From an uncultured Bacteroidota bacterium (GTDB lineage Bacteria > Bacteroidota > Bacteroidia > Flavobacteriales > Flavobacteriaceae), in assembly GCA_902628605.1 (NCBI GenBank), contig CACONV010000003.1:1-61869 (forward strand): a stretch of 61,869 nt of DNA, written 5' to 3'. The translations under genes and the position numbers were made by a program. Positions 46,145-54,925 of the stretch are shown piece by piece (the first letter of the stretch is position 1; each line of letters begins with the position of its first letter). The notes under the pieces were generated by a model. It was not told where the DNA came from, searched no databases, and saw only the letters and a program-made list of their open reading frames with translations.

Positions 46145-47158
46145 ATGATTAAAACCGATATTCTAATCATTGGTGCAGGACCTGTTGGTCTTTTTGCTGT
46201 TTTCGAAGCTGGTCTTATGAAACTAAGATGTCATATAATTGATATCGTTTCAAGTCCGGGTGGCCAACTGACTGAACTGTATCCAAAAAAACCAATATAT
46301 GATATTCCTGGGTATCCAAAGATACTTGCAGGAAAACTCATTGAAAATTTATTAGAACAGGCAAAACCATTCAAACCTGGTTTCACATTAGGAGAAAGAG
46401 CCGATTCATTTAAAAAAATAGGTGAATTTTTCGAGGTTACAACTAATATGGGAACAAAACTCCAAGCTAAAGTTATTTTTATTGCTGGAGGACTTGGGAG
46501 TATGGAACCACGAAAACCTAAAATTAATTTGATTGATAAATTTGAAAGGAAAGGTGTTGAATTTTATGTGAAGAACCCTGATGTTTATTTAGACAGAAAA
46601 ATATCAATATCTGGAGGAGGAGATTCTGCTCTTGATTGGGCAATTTATTTTTCAAAAAAATGTAAATACCCAATTAATTTAATACATAGAAGTAAAAGCT
46701 TTAGAGCCAATAAAGATTCAGTCGATAAGGTATTTGAACTGAACAAAGGTGGAAAGCTTAATTTATATCTCGATTCTGAAGTTGTTTCAATAGGTGGTAA
46801 AAATGATCATTTAAATTCATTGTCAGTTAAAGATAGAAATGAGACAATGTATAATCTTGAAACAGATTATTGGTTTCCGCTTTTTGGATTGGTACCAAAG
46901 TTAGGGCCTCTAGGAAATTGGGGGTTGGACATAGTAAAAAATGCAATTAGTGTTGACAATGCAAATGATTACAGCACCAATATAAAAGGCATCTTTGCAA
47001 TTGGAGATATAAATACCTACGATGGAAAATTAAAGCTAATCCTATGTGGATTTCATGAAGCAACCTTAGCCGTTCACGGTGCATATAAGATAATATATCC
47101 AGATAAAAAGAAAACTCTAAAGTATACCACCATTCAAGGGGTAACAGGATTCGATTAA
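46145..47158 (+). CDS. ferredoxin/flavodoxin--NADP reductase, thioredoxin-reductase-like type
   Basis: The 337-residue flavoprotein has an FAD-binding GAGPVG (10-15), a NADPH-binding SGGGDSALDWA at about 153-165 and a C-terminal FAD motif FAIGDINTYDGKLKLI. It lacks the CxxC of thioredoxin reductase. This matches the YumC-type ferredoxin-NADP reductases of Firmicutes and Bacteroidota, which swap electrons between NADPH and ferredoxin or flavodoxin. It stands alone, divergent from rimP, and has a strong terminator 120 bases downstream. Confidence 0.9.
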   Translation: MIKTDILIIGAGPVGLFAVFEAGLMKLRCHIIDIVSSPGGQLTELYPKKPIYDIPGYPKILAGKLIENLLEQAKPFKPGFTLGERADSFKKIGEFFEVTTNMGTKLQAKVIFIAGGLGSMEPRKPKINLIDKFERKGVEFYVKNPDVYLDRKISISGGGDSALDWAIYFSKKCKYPINLIHRSKSFRANKDSVDKVFELNKGGKLNLYLDSEVVSIGGKNDHLNSLSVKDRNETMYNLETDYWFPLFGLVPKLGPLGNWGLDIVKNAISVDNANDYSTNIKGIFAIGDINTYDGKLKLILCGFHEATLAVHGAYKIIYPDKKKTLKYTTIQGVTGFD

Positions 47159-47277
47159 TTGAATTTTAACTATTTATTGGGAAAACATTATAAGTATTTT
47201 AACAAAAAAAAAATATTCTAATTGTAATTTTACGAAGAATATTTTTTCATGTAATTGACGATAATATTGTTAATAAT

Positions 47278-47305
47278 CCCCCAAATTTTTATTTGGGGGT
47301 TTTTT
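47278..47305 (+). terminator. intrinsic terminator after the ferredoxin reductase gene
   Basis: A perfect 9-base stem CCCCCAAAT / ATTTGGGGG with loop TTTT is followed by six T. It serves the plus strand; the minus strand has no T-tract, so it is not a good terminator for tRNA-Gln. The 119 bases between 47159 and 47277 look like a 3' untranslated region, with nothing else recognised. Confidence 0.85.
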
Positions 47306-47317
47306 AATTTTCAAAAG

Positions 47318-47390
47318 TTGGCCCACTAGGGCTCGAACCTAGACTCTTCTGAACCAAAATCAGACGTGTTGCCAGTTACACCATGGGCCA
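47318..47390 (-). tRNA. tRNA-Gln (anticodon TTG)
   Basis: The minus strand folds into a complete cloverleaf: 7-base acceptor TGGCCCA / TGGGCCA, D arm, anticodon stem TCTGA / TCAGA with loop TTTTGGT (anticodon TTG), and T arm CTAGG-TTCGAGC-CCTAG with the GTTCGA core, plus a discriminator A. CCA is not encoded. Sequence from 47391 to the DUF2723 gene at 47551 holds its promoter and nothing else recognised. Confidence 0.95.
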
Positions 47391-47401
47391 CTTGGAGGGC
47401 T

Positions 47402-47432
47402 CAAATTTATAATAATATTATCATTTGACAAA
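47402..47432 (-). promoter_or_regulatory. promoter of tRNA-Gln
   Basis: On the minus strand TTTG (47432-47429), a 19-base spacer and TAAATTTG (47409-47402) match the consensus exactly. The -7 box ends 11 bases before the tRNA 5' end, leaving a 5-7 base leader for RNase P to remove. Confidence 0.75.
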
Positions 47433-47550
47433 AACTGTATTTCGTTAATAGGACTAAAATTTATTTAAAAATTATCTCTTAACATTTAATTTATTCTTCA
47501 TAACAATTACTAAAACATTCAATATATAATGATTATTTTCGTGTTCTAAT

Positions 47551-50500
47551 ATGAATAAATTAGACTTCCGTTTTTTAAATAAAGTTATTGCTTTTGTAGT
47601 TTTTGTAATTGCTTTGTCTACATTTTCATTAACGGTTGAACCAACAGCTAGTTTTTGGGATGCGGGAGAGTACATTTCAACTTCTGCAAAACTTCAAATT
47701 GGACATCCTCCTGGAGCACCATTTTACCAAATGATGGGTGCTTTTTTTTCTTTATTTGCGAATGGGGATGAAAATATTGCTTTGATGGTAAATTTTATGT
47801 CGGTTTTATCTAGTTCGTTTGCTATACTTTTCTTGTATTTATCTCTAGTAATCCTAATAAAAAAATTCACAAAATTAATAGATTTAAACCCAGAAAATGA
47901 AAAGTTTTCAATTTTGGGTTCAGCAGCAATCGGCGCTCTTTCTTTATGTTTTTCAGACAGCTTTTGGTTTAATGCAGTTGAAGCAGAGGTTTATGCTATG
48001 GCAACTCTCATTTTATCAGTTTTATTTTGGCTAGCCCTAAAATGGGAAGAAGAAATGAATACAGAATATGGAGATAAATGGTTGTTAATTATATCTTTTG
48101 TTATAGGTCTTTCGTTCGGAGTACATTTTATGGGACTTTTGACAATACCTGCCATAGGTATGATTTACTTTTTCAAAAACACAAAAGAAATTACATTTAA
48201 GAATTTTATATTATCAAATTTAGTTTCTGTTGCCATTCTTCTCTTTATATTTAAACTCTTACTTCCATCTACTTTGGCGATTTTTGGAGAAGTCGAGGTT
48301 TTCTTCGTAAATAATTTAGACCTTCCCTTTAACACTGGGACCATTTTTACTGGAGTTGTTATTTTATTATTCTTTTATTATAGCTTAAAATTTACATCCC
48401 AAAAAAATTGGGTTAATATTAATACAGGTATTCTGTGCCTGTTTTTCGTTTTACTCGGATTTTCTTCATGGATAATGCTCCCTATAAGAGCCAATGCTAA
48501 TACGGTAATAAATGAAAACTCACCCACAGACGCTAGACAACTTCTAGCCTACTACAATTTGGAACAGTATCCAGAAACTAAACTTTTCTACGGGCCGATG
48601 TTCTCAGACATGTATGCTGGACAAGATGACATTGAACCTTATATAGATGATAAACCTAAATATGAAAGGGACTATACTTTAAAAAAATATGTTGTTGTCA
48701 ATAATTGGGAAAGAGCAAAAGTGAATTCAAATCGCAACCATAGGGGAATTCTTCCAAGGCTTTGGAGTCCAGAACACGCAGAAAATTACATAAACTTTAC
48801 TGGCCCTTTAAATTTTAGATTGTCTTCCGAATATAAAAATAGTGATGAATTAAAATCAGTTGTTAGCGAATTTTATCAGCAACAATTAGATGGAGAGTTA
48901 ACAGGAAAAGACTATCATAATTTCTATAAAAATATGGCAAGATATATAGTTATTGAAAAACCATCTTTCTTGTCAAACTTGTACTTTTTTATTACTTATC
49001 AAGTAAATTATATGTATGTAAGATATTTCATGTGGAATTTTGCTGGAAGACAAGATGATGTTCAAGGAAATTACGACGTACTACACGGAAACTGGATTAG
49101 TGGAATAAATTTTATTGATGAAATTCGATTAGGAAATCAGACTAAAATAACCGATGATGCGAAAAATAATAAAGCAAGAAATACATATTTTTTTCTCCCC
49201 TTAATTCTCGGTCTAATTGGTTTTTTCTTTACATACAAATATGACAAGAGTATTTTTTGGATTCTATTAATTTTTTTCCTCTTTACCGGTCTAGCCTTAA
49301 AAGTTTATTTAAACGAACGCCCTTTTGAACCTAGAGAGCGGGATTATGCACTAGTGGGATCTTTTTATGTTTTTGCAATTTGGATTGGACTCGGTGCATA
49401 TAATTTATGTTTAGAAATTAAAAAATATTGGAAATACAAGTTTGCTGATATTTTTACAATTTTTACGATTTTTTTATTGGTCCCTTTTTTAATGGGATTT
49501 CAGAATTGGGATGATCACGACCGTTCGAATAGATATACTGCTCAAGCTGTAGCCAAATCGTATTTAACTTCGATACAAGAAGAATCAGATGCAATGATAT
49601 TCACAATTGGAGATAATGATACATTTGCTCTGTGGTATGCTCAAGACATTGAAGGATACCGAACCGATGTAAGACCAATAAATACCAGTTTATTGGCGAC
49701 TGATTGGTATATCGATCAGATGAAAAGAAAAACATATGAGAGTAATCCTATTCCCTCCCAGCTAACACATAACTTATATGCATATGGGGTTAGAGATTAT
49801 ATAAAGTATGAACCCGTAATTTCAGATTCGATAAGATGGGATATAAAAGATTTTGTTAGATGGATAGCAAGTGACAGAAAGGAAACAAAATATAGACACC
49901 TAATAGAGCAATCAGGGGGTAATCCAAATCAATTCCCTATCGGTACTCAAGAAATGGTTTATTACCCTACCAATAAAATTAGAGTACCGGTTAATATTAA
50001 AAATGTAATTGAAAACGGTATCGTCAAAAAAGAAGATGAGGATTTGATTGTTCCTTACATAGACATTGATCTCCCAACCTCTGGAATATATAAGAATCAA
50101 ATGATGATGCTAGATATTTTAGCAAATAATGATTGGAAAAGACCCATTTATTTTACAGGAGGCAGTTTTTCTGATTCAGAATATATATGGATGAAAGATT
50201 ATCTTCAACTTGAAGGTTTAGTGTACAAACTAGTACCCATAAAAACACCTCCCAATAGAAACAATCCTTATGTTATGGGAAGAGTAGATTCTGATTTGAT
50301 GTACAACATTGTAAAACAATGGGAATGGGGTAATTCTAATTCAGAAAATATTTATCATGATCCAGAAACTAGAAAAAATAGCATATCCTACAGAAGTAAT
50401 ATGGCTCGTTTAGCCGAAGAACTCATAAATAAAAATCAATTCGAAAAAGCTGAAGAAATTTTGGATTTGGCAATGGAAAAAATGCCAATAGATTTCTTTG

Positions 50501-51102
50501 GTTATTATAGTCTATTATATCCAATAATTGATAGTTACTATAGAATTAAAAAAGTTGGTAAGGCAAGAGAAATTTTAGAAAAAGTAATGCATAAACATAA
50601 ATTAAAATTAGCTTATTTCAATAGTCTTTCAGATTTTTTAAAGATTGATCTTGCAGAAGAAATTTTGACAGAAGTAGAAAGGTTTAGGTCATTAATTGAA
50701 ACCTCCTTGAAAAACAAGGATAAAGAAAAAATGGCTGATTATATAAAAGCATTTCAAAAATCAAGTATCGACTTCTCATTTCTTTATGGTAAATACGACT
50801 TTTATACTTCCCAAGAAGAATTCATAGAAGGTTTTTACGTATCAGGAGACACATTAAATGCTAGAAAGTTAGTTGATGAGATATCATTAGTGTATGAGGA
50901 AAGACTAAAACTAATTTCAAATTTTGATTCAACTAGGCAAATAGAATTAGAGGAAAGAATTATGGACGAGGTCAACGGATACAGAAGAATTTTATTTTAT
51001 ACTAATTTATATGATAATGAAGGGAGAGAGGAATTATTAGAAGAGAGAATTTATAATTCTATTAAAGATCTAGAAGTGTTTCAAAACTTAATAAAAATCT
51101 AA
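47551..51102 (+). CDS. DUF2723 polytopic membrane protein, probable GT-C glycosyltransferase
   Basis: The 1183-residue protein has about 12-13 transmembrane helices in residues 10-660 and a long soluble C-terminal half. The first loop has FWDAGEYI followed by GHPPGAPFYQ, the position where GT-C enzymes carry their catalytic acidic motif. Residues about 945-1040 look like TPR helices (ELINKNQFEKAEEILDLAMEKMP, KVGKAREILEKVM). DUF2723 proteins are widespread in Bacteroidota and proposed to transfer lipid-linked sugars, possibly in protein O-glycosylation; donor and acceptor are not readable here. The last 4 bases overlap the convergent thioredoxin-like gene. Confidence 0.85.
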   Translation: MNKLDFRFLNKVIAFVVFVIALSTFSLTVEPTASFWDAGEYISTSAKLQIGHPPGAPFYQMMGAFFSLFANGDENIALMVNFMSVLSSSFAILFLYLSLVILIKKFTKLIDLNPENEKFSILGSAAIGALSLCFSDSFWFNAVEAEVYAMATLILSVLFWLALKWEEEMNTEYGDKWLLIISFVIGLSFGVHFMGLLTIPAIGMIYFFKNTKEITFKNFILSNLVSVAILLFIFKLLLPSTLAIFGEVEVFFVNNLDLPFNTGTIFTGVVILLFFYYSLKFTSQKNWVNINTGILCLFFVLLGFSSWIMLPIRANANTVINENSPTDARQLLAYYNLEQYPETKLFYGPMFSDMYAGQDDIEPYIDDKPKYERDYTLKKYVVVNNWERAKVNSNRNHRGILPRLWSPEHAENYINFTGPLNFRLSSEYKNSDELKSVVSEFYQQQLDGELTGKDYHNFYKNMARYIVIEKPSFLSNLYFFITYQVNYMYVRYFMWNFAGRQDDVQGNYDVLHGNWISGINFIDEIRLGNQTKITDDAKNNKARNTYFFLPLILGLIGFFFTYKYDKSIFWILLIFFLFTGLALKVYLNERPFEPRERDYALVGSFYVFAIWIGLGAYNLCLEIKKYWKYKFADIFTIFTIFLLVPFLMGFQNWDDHDRSNRYTAQAVAKSYLTSIQEESDAMIFTIGDNDTFALWYAQDIEGYRTDVRPINTSLLATDWYIDQMKRKTYESNPIPSQLTHNLYAYGVRDYIKYEPVISDSIRWDIKDFVRWIASDRKETKYRHLIEQSGGNPNQFPIGTQEMVYYPTNKIRVPVNIKNVIENGIVKKEDEDLIVPYIDIDLPTSGIYKNQMMMLDILANNDWKRPIYFTGGSFSDSEYIWMKDYLQLEGLVYKLVPIKTPPNRNNPYVMGRVDSDLMYNIVKQWEWGNSNSENIYHDPETRKNSISYRSNMARLAEELINKNQFEKAEEILDLAMEKMPIDFFGYYSLLYPIIDSYYRIKKVGKAREILEKVMHKHKLKLAYFNSLSDFLKIDLAEEILTEVERFRSLIETSLKNKDKEKMADYIKAFQKSSIDFSFLYGKYDFYTSQEEFIEGFYVSGDTLNARKLVDEISLVYEERLKLISNFDSTRQIELEERIMDEVNGYRRILFYTNLYDNEGREELLEERIYNSIKDLEVFQNLIKI

Positions 51103-51398
51103 TCAAGATACTCACTTATCAGACCAATGAGCGTGTTTGCGTCTTGTTCACCGGTTTCTCTCCATACCATCTCCGATGATTTATAAATTGTAAACGTTGG
51201 GGCAGCCTTAATTCGAAGCGCTTCTACTAACTTTGGGTTTTTCGATATCTCTAATTTAATTACCTTCCCCCCATCTGCAATTGCTTTGGCTACATCCAGT
51301 AAAATAGGATGCATACTATCCTCTTCATTTTCAACATCCTCATAAAATACTAAAAGAATAGGTTTTTCCCCTTCTATTAAATCTCCAAACTTTGACAT
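51099..51398 (-). CDS. thioredoxin-fold protein lacking the active-site cysteines
   Basis: The 99-residue protein has the thioredoxin topology: strand ILLVFYEDV, helix, strand KVIKLEIS, and the cis-proline loop AAPTFTIYKSSEMVWRETG. The CGPC motif is replaced by ENEED, and no cysteine occurs. It cannot do dithiol chemistry, so a binding or chaperone role is more likely. It lies 46 bases after the metallophosphoesterase gene and ends inside the stop region of the DUF2723 gene on the other strand. Confidence 0.78.
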   Translation of the reverse strand: MSKFGDLIEGEKPILLVFYEDVENEEDSMHPILLDVAKAIADGGKVIKLEISKNPKLVEALRIKAAPTFTIYKSSEMVWRETGEQDANTLIGLISEYLD

Positions 51399-51444
51399 CT
51401 TTAATGTTCTGTTTCTTCTAATTTAGTTTTTTTCAAACTTTTTT

Positions 51445-52668
51445 TTATGCTTTTTTAAGAGTTATAACAGATATTTCAGGAAAAATACCAACTCTACCTG
51501 GATATCCTAAAAACCCTAATCCTCTATTGACATTTATAACTTGTCCCTTTTCTTTATATATCCCCGCCCACTGTTTGTATCTCCATTTTGCAGGACTCCA
51601 TTTTAAAAGTCCAGGAATTTCAATACCAAATTGAAAACCATGTGTGTGGCCACTGAGTGTTAAATTAAAATTATATGGATGTGGTAAAACTTGAGACTCC
51701 CAATGAGATGGATCATGTGAAAGTAAAATTTTAAAATCATTACTATTAATACTTGTGACTGCTTTCTTTAAATTTCCGGCTTTTTTAAAAGATCCCGAAC
51801 CCCAATTTTCAACACCAATAAGAGCAATTCGGTCGTCACCCCTTTCTATAAAATAATTTTCATTTAATAATAAATTAAAACCCATTTTCTTTTGAGTTTT
51901 TAATAGATCATTAAAATTTTTTGTTTTTTCATCACTTGAATTCCATCTTACATAATCGCCGTAATCATGGTTACCTAAAATTGAAAATTTCCCATCTTTG
52001 GCTTTTAAAGTTGAAATTATGTCTTTCCACCGATCAAGTTCATTGGCCCTGTTGTTTACCATATCACCTGTGAAAACAATAATATCGGATTTTTGATTAT
52101 TTATAAGTTTCATGCAATAGGAGATTTCTTTTTCATTATCTAGACTTCCACAATGCAGGTCAGATATCTGAGTGATTTTAAATCCATCAAAAGATTCAGG
52201 TAAATCTTCAAACTCTAAAGTATAATTTAGAACTTTAAAGTTATACTTCCCCTTATACATTCCAATAATGAGAGAGGCAAAAGGGATGGTGGCAATTCCA
52301 ATAGCCAGTGTAGATATAAATTTTCTTCTCTCAGCTACTTTAGTTACTTGATCACCTCCAAAAATTGTTGATACTAAATAGTTAACAACTCTAAATATAT
52401 CTTCTGCGAAGAGAAAAATAATAACAATTAAATCAAAAAGTAAAAGCGCTAGAAAGTATCCTAAAGAAATACTAAAATTGTAATTAAATCCAACTGCACG
52501 ATCTAAACTTAATGTCTGATAAACAAAATTGATTATTATCAAACTTGACAAAAACCAATAAACAAATGAGTAAATCTTGAGATTGGAAATTGTTCGGAAC
52601 GCCTGAAATGCATACCACTGAAATGAACCTATAAAAATTATAAAAACGAGCCACCTTGTGATCTGCAT
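51445..52668 (-). CDS. membrane-anchored metallophosphoesterase
   Basis: The 407-residue protein has four N-terminal transmembrane helices (about 3-105) and, after a basic stretch (KVAERRKF), a fifth anchor. The calcineurin-like domain (about 155-400) has all metal-site motifs: ISDLHCG, GDMVNN, GNHDYG, SHDP and GHTHG. YkuE- and YaeI-like enzymes of this family act on UDP-sugars or lipid pyrophosphates in some bacteria. The substrate here is unknown. Confidence 0.88.
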   Translation of the reverse strand: MQITRWLVFIIFIGSFQWYAFQAFRTISNLKIYSFVYWFLSSLIIINFVYQTLSLDRAVGFNYNFSISLGYFLALLLFDLIVIIFLFAEDIFRVVNYLVSTIFGGDQVTKVAERRKFISTLAIGIATIPFASLIIGMYKGKYNFKVLNYTLEFEDLPESFDGFKITQISDLHCGSLDNEKEISYCMKLINNQKSDIIVFTGDMVNNRANELDRWKDIISTLKAKDGKFSILGNHDYGDYVRWNSSDEKTKNFNDLLKTQKKMGFNLLLNENYFIERGDDRIALIGVENWGSGSFKKAGNLKKAVTSINSNDFKILLSHDPSHWESQVLPHPYNFNLTLSGHTHGFQFGIEIPGLLKWSPAKWRYKQWAGIYKEKGQVINVNRGLGFLGYPGRVGIFPEISVITLKKA

Positions 52669-52675
52669 TATTTTT

Positions 52676-52709
52676 TTAATTTAATTTTTAAAATCTAAAA
52701 TTAAATTAA
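52676..52709. repeat. 13-base A/T inverted repeat between GH127 and phosphoesterase genes
   Basis: Arms TTAATTTAATTTT and AAAATTAAATTAA are perfectly complementary around an 8-base loop. The repeat overlaps the stop codon of the GH127-type gene. There is no T-tract on the minus strand after it, so it is not a normal terminator; it might protect an mRNA end. Confidence 0.4.
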
Positions 52710-54853
52710 TTTTTGATTACGGGAAAGGAAGATATTCTTAGTCGAGATGCGCCCATAGGTACCAGTTCGATAATTTCCTCTTTTTCATTTGATTCAACCG
52801 GACTATCCATTAACTCCCCAACTAGTCTCGTATCACCAATTTTCCATGATTCGATTTTTTTAGCTCTTGCCTTTATATAAATAGGAGACGATTCATTAGT
52901 GAATGGGAAATTATCTTTGGGCCACTGTTTTTCTACAACTTCAAAAGCTTCATTTAAATCATCATTTAAAATTAAACCATAATTCCAAGGGGATCCAGGG
53001 TATATTTCGTAAGTAGGCCAGTTATCCGTATCTACATCTTTTTGCCATTTAGAATCCCAAATAGCACTTTTATCACTACGCTTGTTTAAATAATTTTCTT
53101 TAATCTTTAGAGAAAAAGTTAAAGGACCATAATTCAAACTAACACTGCTGTGATTTTTCTCCCAAGTTTTTATAGATAGGGTTTTTGGTAGATTTAAATT
53201 TACCAAATCACCGTTTGACCACTTACGATTGATCCTCAAGTATTTTCCTTTCTGAGCTGTTACATTAATTTTTTTTCCGTTTAAGAGAATCTCTGAATTT
53301 TCTGCCCAAGATGGAATTCTAAAGTATATAGGAAAAACATCTGATTTATCCATTTTGAATTCAAATAATAGGTCATCATCGAATGGGTATTTTGTTTTAT
53401 TATTTATTGAAATTTCTGTATCATCCCCAACTTTTGCATTTACAATTGATGGAGCATATACAACTGCAGCCAATCCATTGTCTGGAGTAGCCATCCACAG
53501 GTTTTCAGTAAAATAAGGCCATCCTTGCGTATGATTGTGCTGACAGCATCTGGAACTAAAAGGGTTAAAATTTAAAAAGGGTCCCCAGTTTGCAATACCT
53601 GGGCCATGACTTTCTGAGTCGCTTAAAACCATGTTCGGACTTGTGATATATCTAACTGCTTTAAAGTCTGGAGAGACGGTAGCTGGATACGAATTAAAAG
53701 CTATCTCTTCTAAATGGTCTGCCCAAAAAATATCTCCAGTTATTCTTAGTAAATGTTCATCGGAATTCATTTGTTCGACAACACCACAAAGCTCAATTCC
53801 CTGTCTCGGGTCATCATAACCAGGTCTAGCATTTTCATCGCCTCCAAACATCCCACCCGGTACTTGACCGAAATTGTCTCTTACAATATTGAAATTCTCA
53901 TAGGTTGCATTCAGGTATTTTTCATCTCCATTTAAAAGATAATATTGAGCCGGAGTTCTAAATCCTTGGGCAATATTTACATTATGCCAATCAATAAGGT
54001 CTGTAAACCAATCTGGAAATTCAACTCCTTCTCTTTTATCTTTGGGATTTTTTATATCATTTAAGTCGTGTCCTCTACTTGTCCATGGCGCGGTTCTTCT
54101 GTATACCTTTTCAGCAAGATCCAACAACCATTTTTCTCCAGTCCTATTATACAACCATATAACACTATGTAAATTGTCACCTCCACGAATTCTATCCCAA
54201 TAATGCTTGCCTGAAAGAAGTTCTTCTTCTTCAATATCAAGTTGAAATTTAAAATAGTTTGTCATAAGATCAATTACCCTTTGGTCATTGGAATATTCAT
54301 AATAAGATTGAAGGCAGTAGAGCATGATCATATTGGGCCAAAAATCGATTGCTTTTCTTTTTTTCTGATCTAGTTCCCTGGTCCTCACATCCAAGGTGCC
54401 TGATACATAAGGCTCGGGGCCAAAATAGCCATCTTCCCGTTGACTATTTAGAACAGATTCAATCCATATTTTAGCCTCATCAATCATCTCTTTGTCCTCT
54501 GTGATGTATCCAATATTTGCATACCCTTTTAACCAGTATGGTACTTCTTCCCATCCCCATTTACCTTCACCGCTTTTAGACAGCCAAGCATTATCTTTTT
54601 TATCTAGCCAGGCACTTATTTTTCCTAAATTTCCTGTGAGACCATTTTTTTGTCTATTAAAATATTCTAAAAGCCAACCTTCAGGCTTTACCGATCCCAC
54701 TGGTAATTTTATCAGTTTACTTGGCTGAAGAGGTGCTCTGTTACTTACGTAATGACTATTTCTAGATTTTGTATCCGGAGAATCAACTATAGAAATTTCA
54801 TCATCGCATCCAATAAAAAATAAAATTGAGACTAGAAGTAATTTGTATTTCAT
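52706..54853 (-). CDS. GH127-type (DUF1680) glycoside hydrolase lipoprotein, probable beta-L-arabinofuranosidase
   Basis: The 715-residue protein has a lipoprotein signal (LFFIGC, C16) and an (alpha/alpha)6 barrel followed by beta domains. The zinc-thiolate active site known from HypBA1 is present: E354 and C356 in ELCGVV, and adjacent C436-C437 in SSRCCQHN, one of which would be the nucleophile. This points to a retaining beta-L-arabinofuranosidase or related enzyme acting at the cell surface or periplasm on plant or algal glycans. No SusCD pair or other glycosidase is nearby. It lies 72 bases after dgt without a clear promoter. Confidence 0.85.
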   Translation of the reverse strand: MKYKLLLVSILFFIGCDDEISIVDSPDTKSRNSHYVSNRAPLQPSKLIKLPVGSVKPEGWLLEYFNRQKNGLTGNLGKISAWLDKKDNAWLSKSGEGKWGWEEVPYWLKGYANIGYITEDKEMIDEAKIWIESVLNSQREDGYFGPEPYVSGTLDVRTRELDQKKRKAIDFWPNMIMLYCLQSYYEYSNDQRVIDLMTNYFKFQLDIEEEELLSGKHYWDRIRGGDNLHSVIWLYNRTGEKWLLDLAEKVYRRTAPWTSRGHDLNDIKNPKDKREGVEFPDWFTDLIDWHNVNIAQGFRTPAQYYLLNGDEKYLNATYENFNIVRDNFGQVPGGMFGGDENARPGYDDPRQGIELCGVVEQMNSDEHLLRITGDIFWADHLEEIAFNSYPATVSPDFKAVRYITSPNMVLSDSESHGPGIANWGPFLNFNPFSSRCCQHNHTQGWPYFTENLWMATPDNGLAAVVYAPSIVNAKVGDDTEISINNKTKYPFDDDLLFEFKMDKSDVFPIYFRIPSWAENSEILLNGKKINVTAQKGKYLRINRKWSNGDLVNLNLPKTLSIKTWEKNHSSVSLNYGPLTFSLKIKENYLNKRSDKSAIWDSKWQKDVDTDNWPTYEIYPGSPWNYGLILNDDLNEAFEVVEKQWPKDNFPFTNESSPIYIKARAKKIESWKIGDTRLVGELMDSPVESNEKEEIIELVPMGASRLRISSFPVIKN

Positions 54854-54925
54854 CTAATAAATTTAGAGATAGATTTTTAAAACATAAAAAATAATCGTGT
54901 TTTATACATTTATTTAAGTTAATCT

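Noticed and set aside
47159..47277. Possible small RNA between the ferredoxin reductase gene and its terminator
   Set aside because: Only a degenerate -7 box is present and no -33; a long 3' untranslated region explains it.
47472..47675. 67-residue minus-strand frame across the DUF2723 start
   Set aside because: Mostly antisense to the signal-anchor of the DUF2723 gene, with low-complexity composition and no promoter.
52706..54853. GH127-type gene as a recently acquired island
   Set aside because: No flanking repeats, integrase or tRNA, and composition by eye is like its neighbours.
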